Made by a program: the position numbers and the translations under genes
Assembly: GCF_023101085.1 (NCBI RefSeq)
Contig: NZ_CP064703.1
Location: 1,116,001 to 1,180,000, forward strand
Origin: Bradyrhizobium sp. 170
GTDB taxonomy: Bacteria > Pseudomonadota > Alphaproteobacteria > Rhizobiales > Xanthobacteraceae
Reading direction: 5' to 3'
DNA: 64,000 nt
Notes under the pieces: generated by a model
The model's input: the letters and a program-made list of their open reading frames with translations, nothing else
The model's database searches: none
What the model was told of the DNA's origin: nothing
Part shown: positions 28,648-36,211 of the stretch, piece by piece
Numbering within the stretch: position 1 is the first letter of the stretch
Layout of the letters: the number at the start of each line of letters is the position of its first letter

Positions 28648-30090
28648 TTACTTCGCCGCCACGATCGCCGGTGGCTTCCAGGAGCCATTGCCTGCAGGTA
28701 AGACGGACGGCGCTTCGGTCTTCGGCCAGTAGAGCCGCATCACGAGGTACATTTCGCCGTTCGGCGCCGGCAACCAGTTGGATTCCTTGTCGGCGCCGGG
28801 TGAGTCTTTCTGGAGATGCAGCGTGAGAGAACCGTCCGGATTCTTCTTCATGTCGGGCAGCATCGGTGAATTGATCAGGTATCGATTGATCGGATTCTCG
28901 ATCAGCAGCTGGCTCTTGCCGTCATACATTGTCACCGACCAGAAGGCTTCCACCGGCGGATACTGTCCGGCGGGGAAAGTGATGGTGTATTTGTGTTTGG
29001 AGGCATCGAGCGCTTCGCCGTCGGCGAGCGTTTTGGTCATTGGATAGACGGCTTCCGCGGCGTCATTGCCGTAAATGCCGCCTTTGGCGGCGGCAGCGCG
29101 CTTCAGCCAATCACCGCTGTAGAACAGCCGGTCTCCGAACAGCGATCCGATTTTCCATCCGTTTACGTCCTTCTGGCCGCTGGCGAGATACTTCTCGACC
29201 TTTTCTTCGCCGTCTTTCATCCCCAGTCCGATTTCAATCTTGTGGGTCAGCGGAAGATCCTTGAACTCGAATGTCTTGCCCGCGCCGACGCCGATGCGCG
29301 CGAGCTTTTCGCGAATGGCGCGTTCTTCCGGCCCTGCTGGCGCAAACTGCAGAGCGAAATCGAGGTATTCGAAGAAGTTCTTCTTCACCAACTCAGCATC
29401 GGCCTTGGGAAAGTCGATCGCTGCTGCACCGGTCGTTGCTGGCTGCTTGATATAGGCCGACAGGGGCTGCGCCTTGTAGCCGGCCTGAACCTTTACGACA
29501 TTGGGCATATCCTCCGGATTGAAGAGCTGGGTGCGAATGGCCGCGAAGGCAAACTGCGTCGAAGACTGAAAGACCTTCTGGATTCCGGGCGGAGTGGCTC
29601 CCTGCCAGTTCGGCCCAACGACCATGTAATCTCCGGCGTCGCTACCGGTCGCGCGGCTCCCGATATAACCAAAATTGAACGTGTTGCCGTCGATCAGCTG
29701 CACTGTGTAATAGCGAGTCTTTTCCACGGCCGGCACAGAAACAACCATTGGTTCGGCGCGCAGATCAAACCATAAGGTGGAATATGGAGTGTCGCTGTTG
29801 GGCGTCACGACAGCGGTATCTTTGTACGTCGCGACATACGCCAGGTTTTTGATCTGATTGAACGGTGCCTTGAACTGGCTGTTCTTCGCGTCCACGGAGA
29901 ACTCATACATGACAGCGTAGTTCATCACGATCGGCAGCCCATAGATGAAGCCTTCCTCGGCGATGGCCTTGGCCTCGCGGATGTCAGGCCATTCGGTCTT
30001 GGCCTGCGCGTTCGCCGGGACAGGCGTCGTTGTCGTGACAATGAGTGCAGCAAGTGCGGCGGAACGAAGAAGGTCGCGTTTCGTCAACAT
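28648..30090 (-). CDS. DUF1254/DUF1214 exported protein (first paralogue)
   Basis: A protein of 480 residues with a signal peptide (SAALAALIVTTTTPVPANAQ). The N-terminal DUF1254 domain includes IYGLPIVMNYAVMYEF and VVTPNSDTPYSTLWFDLRAE; the C-terminal DUF1214 domain includes FPAGQYPPVEAFWSVTMYDG and SNWLPAPNGEMYLVMRLYWP. Both domains are common in soil bacteria but have no firmly known reaction. It lies about 80 bp downstream of a second, divergent copy of the same architecture, and the two are probably co-transcribed. The product should be periplasmic. Confidence 0.88.
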   Translation of the reverse strand: MLTKRDLLRSAALAALIVTTTTPVPANAQAKTEWPDIREAKAIAEEGFIYGLPIVMNYAVMYEFSVDAKNSQFKAPFNQIKNLAYVATYKDTAVVTPNSDTPYSTLWFDLRAEPMVVSVPAVEKTRYYTVQLIDGNTFNFGYIGSRATGSDAGDYMVVGPNWQGATPPGIQKVFQSSTQFAFAAIRTQLFNPEDMPNVVKVQAGYKAQPLSAYIKQPATTGAAAIDFPKADAELVKKNFFEYLDFALQFAPAGPEERAIREKLARIGVGAGKTFEFKDLPLTHKIEIGLGMKDGEEKVEKYLASGQKDVNGWKIGSLFGDRLFYSGDWLKRAAAAKGGIYGNDAAEAVYPMTKTLADGEALDASKHKYTITFPAGQYPPVEAFWSVTMYDGKSQLLIENPINRYLINSPMLPDMKKNPDGSLTLHLQKDSPGADKESNWLPAPNGEMYLVMRLYWPKTEAPSVLPAGNGSWKPPAIVAAK

Positions 30091-30169
30091 GGTACCGGCT
30101 CCTCTTTGGGGAAGATTGTGTTCGCGGGGGTCGGTCGCCGGCGCCGAAGCGCCGGCGGGCCGTCAACTT

Positions 30170-31633
30170 TTATTGGGCCGAGATTCCCACCGTTGTTTGC
30201 GACTTCACAACCGGCGGAGGGTTCCATTTGCCGGTCAGCGCTTCCGACTTCGGCGCGTACAGGCGCATCGTCAGATTGAATGGCGCCTTCGGCGCGGGAA
30301 GCCAGTTGGCTTCGAGCTCCTTGCCCGGGCTCGCGTTCTGGAAATAGAGGTCGAGCGAACCATCGGCGTTGTATTTGAACGGCATCCAGCTGCTCACCGC
30401 AAAACGGTTCAGCGTGTTGCCGACCTGGAAGCCGTCCTGATCGTAGAGCGTGATCGACCAGAACGCATTGACCGGCGGGGTGGCGCCCTTCTCGAAGGTG
30501 ATGGTGTATTTGTTCGCGCCATCGAGCGGCTTGCCGGATTCGTCGGCGAGATTGAGCGGATAGATGGCGTCCTCCACCACGTTCGCGCCCAGGCCTTGCT
30601 GCGAGAGAATGGCCCGCTTCAGGTAATAGTTGCCATACACGCCCACCGTGTCGGTGTTCATCCCCCAGCCGTTGGCAACCCGCGCCAGCGTCGGCAGCTT
30701 CCAGGCCATCAGCTTCTGCGCGTCCTGTGGTGCCGTTTCCACTGCCCTCTGCACGGTGGGATCGAGCTTGCCGATGTCAAAGCTCTTGCCAACCTCGATG
30801 CCGATTTTCTTCATCTGCGCGAGGATCGGCTCGTCGGTAATATGGGGCGGATGAAGCTTGAGCAACTCGGCGGCATTGGCGAAATAGACGCCGGCCGACA
30901 TAGTATCGACCTGGGTCTTTGGCGGCGTCTTCATATCGACGCTTGGGTCGGGCTTGAATTCGACCGGCTTTGGCGTCTTGCCATACTCGGAAAGAAGCGT
31001 GACTTTGTAGCCGGCCTGGATCTTGTGAACCGCAGGATAATCCGGCGGGCCGTCGGTCTTGGTCCGGCCGATCAGCCAGACGTAGGGTGTTGGCGCGTTG
31101 ATGCGCTGGGTGTCTTTCGGAAGCTTGAACTCCTCGGCGAATCTGTCGCGCAGATCCGGCCGCCAGCCTGGGGGTGTCACCAGAAACGTCCCGGCCTTGG
31201 TGCCCGTCGTGCGCCAGCCCGGCGATGCAAAAACATCGGTCCACATGTCGAGCATCGGCAGCAGATAATAGCGTCCATCGGTGTCCGGCGCCGAGATGAC
31301 GACGGGCTCCTTGGTCATATCCAGCCACGAGGCGGAATACAGCGTATCGAAGTTGGAGCGCACGACACCCTTGAAGTCTGCCGGCGGATATTCGGGCACG
31401 TTGACGAACGTGTTCATCGGGCCCTTGAAGGAATCCTTGCCTTGTTCGACGTTTGTAAATTGCTTGCGGGACACGTCCATCGACATGATGGGATAGAAAT
31501 AGACGTAGGCATCCACCGCGATGGCGTGTGCCTCCTGTTCGGTGATTGCCGGTGCGGACTGAGCCTGCACCGCGGGCGCAGCCGCCGCGCCAAGGCAAAG
31601 GGACAAGGTCAGCGTCAGAATCCGTCGAAACAT
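30170..31633 (-). CDS. DUF1254/DUF1214 exported protein (second paralogue)
   Basis: A protein of 487 residues. The start at 31633 follows GAGGAG with 9-bp spacing and begins a signal peptide (RRILTLTLSLCLGAAAAPAV, AQA cleavage). DUF1254 carries YVYFYPIMSMDVSRKQFTN and SNFDTLYSASWLDMTKEPVV; DUF1214 carries FEKGATPPVNAFWSITLYDQ and ANWLPAPKAPFNLTMRLYAP. It shares domain order and length with its neighbour, indicating ancient tandem duplication. The frame upstream of 31633 is not coding. Confidence 0.88.
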   Translation of the reverse strand: MFRRILTLTLSLCLGAAAAPAVQAQSAPAITEQEAHAIAVDAYVYFYPIMSMDVSRKQFTNVEQGKDSFKGPMNTFVNVPEYPPADFKGVVRSNFDTLYSASWLDMTKEPVVISAPDTDGRYYLLPMLDMWTDVFASPGWRTTGTKAGTFLVTPPGWRPDLRDRFAEEFKLPKDTQRINAPTPYVWLIGRTKTDGPPDYPAVHKIQAGYKVTLLSEYGKTPKPVEFKPDPSVDMKTPPKTQVDTMSAGVYFANAAELLKLHPPHITDEPILAQMKKIGIEVGKSFDIGKLDPTVQRAVETAPQDAQKLMAWKLPTLARVANGWGMNTDTVGVYGNYYLKRAILSQQGLGANVVEDAIYPLNLADESGKPLDGANKYTITFEKGATPPVNAFWSITLYDQDGFQVGNTLNRFAVSSWMPFKYNADGSLDLYFQNASPGKELEANWLPAPKAPFNLTMRLYAPKSEALTGKWNPPPVVKSQTTVGISAQ

Positions 31634-32238
31634 GTCGAATACTCCTCTACTGATGTGGCTGTCGTGATTTGTGGCTGGTTTGGTCTTCCTCACTGTTGAT
31701 GCCTCCCGACTTCGCGATCGGGAGGTCGCGCATGCAAGAGGACGCACAAAGCCGGCTGCATAAAACGCCGCATGGCGTCTGCAGAATGGAGACAAAGGTG
31801 CTGAAATGAGAGGCTATCGAGTCAATTGCAGAAGAGCGGCTTGCGGGCTACCTCCACTAGAACACGCTAGCACAAAGTCCAGTGAGTTGCATTATTTTCC
31901 CGTCGCACCGAGTGCTCGCGGATGGATTGATTGTCGCTAAAATTTCGTGCGCTTTTGAATTGTTTCGCGCGCCTTGGGATGCCATGTGTTGGCAAAACGG
32001 TCAGCCGCGTTTCCTTAGTTTGGCCAGCGGTCCGTTCTCGCCGATGAAACGGATCGGCGCCGTGGCGGTCAAAATGCGCGAAAAAAGCGCGCGTCTTTAG
32101 ATTGTGCTGCAAGATTCCGATAATCAATTTAAGCGAGCCTGTGGGAGGCTTCGCTATGATGAAAGCCGCCCGGTGAGCCCGTGCAGGATGATGCGGGTGC
32201 AATCGGTCCGTACGTTACTTCTGATTTGGAATTGAGCG
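31634..32238. other. 605-bp intergenic region without a supported gene
   Basis: The stretch is less GC-rich than its surroundings and includes a hyphenated inverted repeat (GCGCG/CGCGC) near 32075-32095. A 72-codon frame at 31882-32100 has no ribosome site or recognisable domain. It probably carries the promoter of the DUF1254 pair at its left end. Confidence 0.5.
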
Positions 32239-32532
32239 ATGCAGAAAGTAATTGAATTTCGTGGCCCGAAGCCTGAGCCCGCGTCCGAGCCGCCGGCGGC
32301 GCCGCCATCCATTGAGCCGATCCTGGCAGTGGTCGAATCCTTGTCCCGCACCCTCGATTGCATCAAGACCATGTGCGCGACCGAGCCGACCGGGCCGATC
32401 CGCGACAGGCTGGAGACTGAACGGGCAAATCTCGTTATCGGGCTTTTCGTCGCGCGGGTCGCCGCGATGCGGCTGTCTTCCAGCGAGCAGGCGCCGGAGG
32501 AGCCGAATCTTTCGATCGCCGGGCGCGGCTGA
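32239..32532 (+). CDS. hypothetical protein, 97 residues
   Basis: The frame begins MQKVIEFRGPKPEPASEPPA and continues as a helical segment (IEPILAVVESLSRTLDCIKT, then RDRLETERANLVIGLFVARV). Third positions are G/C biased as expected for a real gene of this genome. The ribosome site (GGAATTGAG) is weak. No domain is recognised. Confidence 0.55.
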   Translation: MQKVIEFRGPKPEPASEPPAAPPSIEPILAVVESLSRTLDCIKTMCATEPTGPIRDRLETERANLVIGLFVARVAAMRLSSSEQAPEEPNLSIAGRG

Positions 32533-32588
32533 CAACGCGCCAAACAGGCGACGATGAAGATAATGCCGCCACCTGAGGCGGCCCACTC

Positions 32589-32765
32589 TTAGCCGGCTTT
32601 TTGCGCGTTCATGGCCTGCTCAACGTCGTCAGCCAGTTGATCCAGATGCTTGGCCAGCCGGTCGAACATTTCGCGTTTAGCCATATCCGTTGCAAGATCC
32701 CGGATCAGCGCCGCTTCAGCCGCATCGCTCCTAAGCTTCTCGAGAGAAGCCTGATAGTCTTTCAC
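32589..32765 (-). CDS. small helical protein, 58 residues, GTG start
   Basis: AGGGGGA on the minus strand fits a GTG at 32765, giving MKDYQASLEKLRSDAAEAAL then IRDLATDMAKREMFDRLAKH. The sequence is a single amphipathic helical unit ending DDVEQAMNAQKAG. It is followed upstream by a similar small gene on the same strand 38 bp away. Function unknown. Confidence 0.6.
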   Translation of the reverse strand: MKDYQASLEKLRSDAAEAALIRDLATDMAKREMFDRLAKHLDQLADDVEQAMNAQKAG

Positions 32766-32803
32766 TTGCGGTCCCCCTGCCAGTTTAGGACACCGGGTGC
32801 GGC

Positions 32804-33040
32804 TTACTTCTTCTGATCTGAAACCAAATTTTCTAGCGCCTTGGGCGGCTGCAGGCCGGGAGATCGAAGCCAATCGTTGATGTGTGATACCGTTTCGGCC
32901 TGTCGGGCGCGCCGCAAAAGCAATTCCCTGGCAGTGCTTCCTGGAGGTTGTTTTTCAGCTGCTTCCTTAAATTTAATCGCCTCTTCCGCCAGCCTCTCTT
33001 CAAAGGTCGCCTCGTGTTTGATGCGCCGCCTCTCTGCCAT
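32804..33040 (-). CDS. small conserved-type protein, 78 residues
   Basis: The start at 33040 has GGGAGGA nine bases upstream. The protein begins MAERRRIKHEATFEERLAEE, then contains PPGSTARELLLRRARQAETV and WLRSPGLQPPK, a pattern I associate with short proteins widespread in Bradyrhizobium. It is charged and helical without membrane segments. A 16-bp near-palindrome inside a larger inverted repeat lies 68 bp upstream of the start and may control it. Confidence 0.75.
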   Translation of the reverse strand: MAERRRIKHEATFEERLAEEAIKFKEAAEKQPPGSTARELLLRRARQAETVSHINDWLRSPGLQPPKALENLVSDQKK

Positions 33041-33090
33041 GACGCTGTCCTCCCAGCCGATAGGTTGAACGGGCCAAAAATTTTAAAATC

Positions 33091-33134
33091 AGTTTGGGTT
33101 TTCCGTCTGTCCGATACCCGACTAAACCCAAACT
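33091..33134. promoter_or_regulatory. inverted repeat enclosing motif copy 1 (TGTCCGATACCCGACT)
   Basis: Perfect 10-bp arms AGTTTGGGTT and AACCCAAACT flank a 24-bp centre that holds the 16-bp motif at 33108-33123. It lies about 68 bp upstream of the 33040 gene start. Confidence 0.55.
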
Positions 33135-33191
33135 AGACCACTAGGGGTCGAAGCAGGTCAGCACCCGACGCTGGCGAACTAGCCTTGCGAA

Positions 33192-33569
33192 CTAGCCTTG
33201 GATGAGTTCGCGAAGCGTCGTGGTGATTTCCGCAGCGGAGTAGGGCTTAGGCAGGAAGCGTCCACCCTCGGGGAGGTCGCTATCATTGATCCGGGCACGA
33301 CCTGACGTCGCCACGATCTTGACCGGCGGCCAGCGGTCCCTGACGAAATAAGCGAGCTTCAACCCGTCCATCGAACCGGGCATGTGTATGTCGGTAAAGA
33401 TAAGATGAATATCGCTGCGGGTCGCGAGAATGCTGACGGCCTCGTCCGCATCGCCAGCCTCGAGAACGTCAAATCCCGCCATCTCGATGGCGGCTCTGGT
33501 ACCGATCCGGACCAGAAATTCGTCCTCGACAATAAGCACAACAGGTCGCTTGCGAGCGCTGGGCTGCAT
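33192..33569 (-). CDS. single-domain response regulator (receiver only)
   Basis: A protein of 125 residues consisting only of a receiver domain: acidic pair in VEDEFLVRIG, phospho-acceptor Asp60 in IFTDIHMPGSMDG, Thr/Ser in VATSGRA and Lys in FLPKPYSAAEI. This subfamily is typical of stand-alone CheY-like proteins of rhizobia, which often pair with hybrid or HWE kinases. No cognate kinase is adjacent. A perfect copy of the 16-bp motif lies 45 bp upstream of the start. Confidence 0.9.
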   Translation of the reverse strand: MQPSARKRPVVLIVEDEFLVRIGTRAAIEMAGFDVLEAGDADEAVSILATRSDIHLIFTDIHMPGSMDGLKLAYFVRDRWPPVKIVATSGRARINDSDLPEGGRFLPKPYSAAEITTTLRELIQG

Positions 33570-33613
33570 CAGGGACCGGCGTCTGTGGCTGGCAGGGGCA
33601 AAGTGCCTTAGAG

Positions 33614-33629
33614 TGTCGGGTATCCGACA
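33614..33629. promoter_or_regulatory. motif copy 2, perfect palindrome TGTCGGGTATCCGACA
   Basis: TGTCGG and CCGACA are exact inverted repeats around GTAT. The site lies between the response regulator gene and the Crp-like gene, 45 bp upstream of the former. Confidence 0.6.
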
Positions 33630-33665
33630 CGGTCTTGGCCGATTCGTTCCGGCGGCAGGAAAAAT

Positions 33666-34364
33666 TTACTCGAGCGGGCCCAATAGCTCCTCGTACCGCT
33701 TCTCTATGCGCTCGTAACAGTCGCATGAGACAGCCTCCAGCCCCTTGGCGTCGAGGATGGAAATGCGGCCCCGGCCGATTTGAATGAGACCGGCATTCTG
33801 CAGGGTGCGCTCGACCAGATTGATGGTGGTGCGTTGAACCCCGAGCATCTGTCCGAAGAACTCCTGGGTCAGGCGGATGTCGTTGCTGCCCAGCCGTTTC
33901 CTGCACTGCATGAGCCAGCGCGCCGCCCGGTTTTCCACCTGGTGCAGCGCCTGGCAGGCGGTCGATTGCTGCGACTGCGCGAGCAAGGAGAGATCGAACA
34001 AAGCAACAGTCTTTCGAAAGCTTTCGCTCTCCCGTCCGGCCCGATGAACTTCCCCGGCAGGAATGCGGACAGCTTCGCCGGCGACCTGCACGATCGAATC
34101 CGCGAACGACGTCGTGATGCCGTGGATGGTGGACGATCCGATCATGCCTTCGCGGCCGACGATGGAGGTCTCGGCGGTCGCGCCCTGGTCGGTGCTGGCG
34201 AGAACGGAAATGATGCAGGAGCGCGGGAAAAAGGCGAACTCGATTTCCGACGATGAGTTGTGGAGCAACTCGCCATGTTCGACAGCAATCGTCCGCATGT
34301 GGGGCTTCAGCAGGGCCAGCGCTGTAGCATCCAGCAAGCTCAGAATGTGATTTTCAGCGGCCAC
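33666..34364 (-). CDS. Crp/Fnr family transcriptional regulator
   Basis: A protein of 232 residues with an N-terminal cyclic-nucleotide-type beta-roll (PHMRTIAVEHGELLHNSSSE, then ISVLASTDQGATAETSIVGR) and a C-terminal winged helix (IRLTQEFFGQMLGVQRTTIN then LVERTLQNAGLIQIGRGRIS). It lacks the four N-terminal cysteines of FNR and the FixK signature, so it is a distinct branch. Two motif copies lie 127 and 177 bp upstream and one lies downstream, so autoregulation is plausible (inference). Confidence 0.9.
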   Translation of the reverse strand: MAAENHILSLLDATALALLKPHMRTIAVEHGELLHNSSSEIEFAFFPRSCIISVLASTDQGATAETSIVGREGMIGSSTIHGITTSFADSIVQVAGEAVRIPAGEVHRAGRESESFRKTVALFDLSLLAQSQQSTACQALHQVENRAARWLMQCRKRLGSNDIRLTQEFFGQMLGVQRTTINLVERTLQNAGLIQIGRGRISILDAKGLEAVSCDCYERIEKRYEELLGPLE

Positions 34365-34490
34365 GAGAGCTCCTGCGCAACATAGGCGGGAGCTTCAACT
34401 CTCTCTGTCGCCGATGCCTAAGGGCTGAAGCCGGCGATAGACCCACAATGGGCGCAACTACTGGCAATAGCTAATTAATTCTCGGCGGAT

Positions 34491-34506
34491 AGTCGGGTAT
34501 CGGACA
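34491..34506. promoter_or_regulatory. motif copy 3 (AGTCGGGTATCGGACA)
   Basis: Near-palindromic 16-bp site in the intergenic region shared by the Crp-like gene and the 34661 gene. Confidence 0.55.
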
Positions 34507-34540
34507 GTTCGGCGGATATATTTATCACTACTATGTCAAG

Positions 34541-34556
34541 TGTCGGGTATTGGACG
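34541..34556. promoter_or_regulatory. motif copy 4 (TGTCGGGTATTGGACG)
   Basis: Begins exactly 50 bp after copy 3, close to five helical turns, so both would face the same side of the DNA. Confidence 0.55.
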
Positions 34557-34660
34557 GATCGAAGGGCGTTTTCACTGGTTAGATTAGGCCTTTGTGAAGG
34601 TTGTCGGCGCGCGCGACTTGTAAGCGCCGATTAGGTTCAACTCAACGCTGGGTGAGTGTC

Positions 34661-34891
34661 ATGCTAGCCCCGGAAAGACCCCCTCCAGAGCTTCTGCCGA
34701 TGCGGCCGCGTTGCCCTGATTGCGAGGCGCGGATGATCACGACGGCCGTTTCGGACGGGCCGGAAGGTTTGGAGCAACGCACGTTCGAATGCGCAAAATG
34801 CGGCCACACCGAAACCAGGACGATGGCGTTCGATCCGCTGGAATCTAACGCTGTTGGATGGATCAAAGGCGAATTGCAGCCCCCCAAGTGA
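34661..34891 (+). CDS. small zinc-ribbon protein
   Basis: A protein of 76 residues with two CxxC knuckles, RCPDCEARM and FECAKCGHTETR, joined by a short strand pair, the layout of a zinc-ribbon. The ATG at 34661 follows GGGTGAG; an upstream TTG at 34601 is less likely. It ends VGWIKGELQPPK, which I recognise as common in short Bradyrhizobium proteins. Function unknown. It is convergent with the cupin gene. Confidence 0.72.
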   Translation: MLAPERPPPELLPMRPRCPDCEARMITTAVSDGPEGLEQRTFECAKCGHTETRTMAFDPLESNAVGWIKGELQPPK

Positions 34892-34904
34892 CGGGCGCAG
34901 TCGT

Positions 34905-35438
34905 CTAAGCAGCGCTGCGCTTCCACCGCCGGACCAGCGGGCCGTGTTCGCCCCGCACCGGGTCGGTCTTCGGCAGCTTCACTTCCGGAATCGTCTTCAA
35001 CGCCTTCGCATGGTTTTCAGGCGTCGGCCGCGTGATCTGCATCGGCGGTCCCGGTGGATAGGCGCCGACCACGCAAAAGTCTTCGCTGGCCGAGATCAAC
35101 TGATGCCCGGTCCCCGCGGGCAGGATCGCAACGTCGCCGGCAGAGATATCGAGTGCCTCGCCGTGGTCACCACCGAACTGCACGCGCGCATGCCCGCGGG
35201 CGACGCCGAGTGCCTCATGCACGGTCGAATGGTAGTGCAGATAATCATAGACGCCGTTGCGCCACATCGCGCCCCAGCCGTTGGCGTCGAACAACCCCTC
35301 GATGGTCTTTTCCGGATGATCGTTCGTAACATCCACCGCACCCTTGTAGACCAGGAACGGCAGGGGATTGTTGGGCACGAGGCCGTCATCCTCGAAGATG
35401 AAGGAGAGGGGCTCGATATCGGCGCTGACGACGGACAT
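34905..35438 (-). CDS. cupin domain protein (YjlB-like)
   Basis: A protein of 177 residues from the ATG at 35438 (CGGAGGAAG upstream). The double-stranded beta-helix shows a metal-site pattern: YDYLHYHSTVHEALGVARG supplies His/His/Glu and AGDVAILPAGTGHQLISA the last His. The VRWRNGVYDYLHYHST-like context (here GAMWRNGVYDYL) matches the YjlB group of RmlC-like cupins. The reaction is unknown. A family B palindrome lies just upstream. Confidence 0.85.
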   Translation of the reverse strand: MSVVSADIEPLSFIFEDDGLVPNNPLPFLVYKGAVDVTNDHPEKTIEGLFDANGWGAMWRNGVYDYLHYHSTVHEALGVARGHARVQFGGDHGEALDISAGDVAILPAGTGHQLISASEDFCVVGAYPPGPPMQITRPTPENHAKALKTIPEVKLPKTDPVRGEHGPLVRRWKRSAA

Positions 35439-35455
35439 GGGCTTCCTCCGAAATC

Positions 35456-35535
35456 GTAGGGTGGGCAAAGCGAAGCGTGCCCACCACAAGCACTTCGCAA
35501 GCAATGGTGGGCACGCTTCGCTTTGCCCACCCTAC
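35456..35535. repeat. palindromic intergenic repeat, family B, copy 2
   Basis: Nearly perfect 80-bp palindrome: GTAGGGTGGGCAAAGCGAAG with GCGTGCCCACCA on the left and the complements on the right. Confidence 0.9.
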
Positions 35536-35558
35536 AAGATCAAACCGTTGTCTTTCGC

Positions 35559-36059
35559 TCACGTTCCCTTCGGAATCTCGAAAACCAGACACGTCGTCGT
35601 CGCATGCGCGAGCAATCGGCCCTTTGCGTCGGTGATGCGCGCCTCGGCGGTGGCGGCGCGGCGGCCGACACTGAGCGTCTTGCCCTCGGTGCGGACAGGG
35701 CCGGTATCCTTGGTCATGCCCTTGATGAAGGAAATCTTGAATTCGAGCGTGGTGTAGCCGGTGCCGGCAGGCAGCGCGCTGTGCACCGCAAGCCCCATCG
35801 CCGAATCCAGCAGGATCGCGGCATAGCCGCCATGCACCGATCCGATCGGATTGTAATGCCGGAAGCCGGGCACGCTGTGAAACACGACATGGCCGGCCTC
35901 GGCGGTGGAATCGAACGGCTCCACGTTCTGCATGATCGGCGGCGCCGGCAATCTGCCGTCAAAGATCGCGCGGACGAAATCGAGGCCTGACATCGACGCC
36001 ATGACGTGTGTCGGCGTCACGCCGTATTCGACCTTGGGGGCGGCGGGCTTGGCGTCCAT
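35559..36059 (-). CDS. PaaI-family hotdog thioesterase
   Basis: A protein of 166 residues. GGGAA is correctly spaced for the ATG at 36059, not for the one at 36071. The hotdog signature is NPIGSVHGGYAAILLDSAMG (His-Gly-Gly with a catalytic Asp on the hot-dog helix) followed by TTLEFKISFIKGM. PaaI-type enzymes hydrolyse acyl- or aryl-CoA thioesters in the cytoplasm. It is downstream of carA on the same strand but a family A repeat separates them. Confidence 0.9.
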   Translation of the reverse strand: MDAKPAAPKVEYGVTPTHVMASMSGLDFVRAIFDGRLPAPPIMQNVEPFDSTAEAGHVVFHSVPGFRHYNPIGSVHGGYAAILLDSAMGLAVHSALPAGTGYTTLEFKISFIKGMTKDTGPVRTEGKTLSVGRRAATAEARITDAKGRLLAHATTTCLVFEIPKGT

Positions 36060-36084
36060 GGCAATTCCCATTGGTTGACCCGTG

Positions 36085-36196
36085 CGTCATTGCGAGCCAA
36101 CGGGTCGCGCGAATGCCCGCCCGATGACAGGCTCCGCGAAGCAATCCATCGCGCTGCAAAGCAAGGATGGATTGCTTCGCTTCGCTCGCAATGACG
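36085..36196. repeat. palindromic intergenic repeat, family A, copy 3
   Basis: CGTCATTGCGAGCC to GCTCGCAATGACGG outer arms with GAAGCAATCCAT / ATGGATTGCTTC inside, and the CGGGTCGCGCGAATG insert shared with copy 1. Confidence 0.85.
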
Positions 36197-36211
36197 GCGG
36201 TGCGTGTAGCC

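Noticed and set aside
31882..32100. 72-codon plus frame in the 31.6-32.2 kb gap
   Set aside because: No ribosome site, mixed codon use and no recognisable domain.
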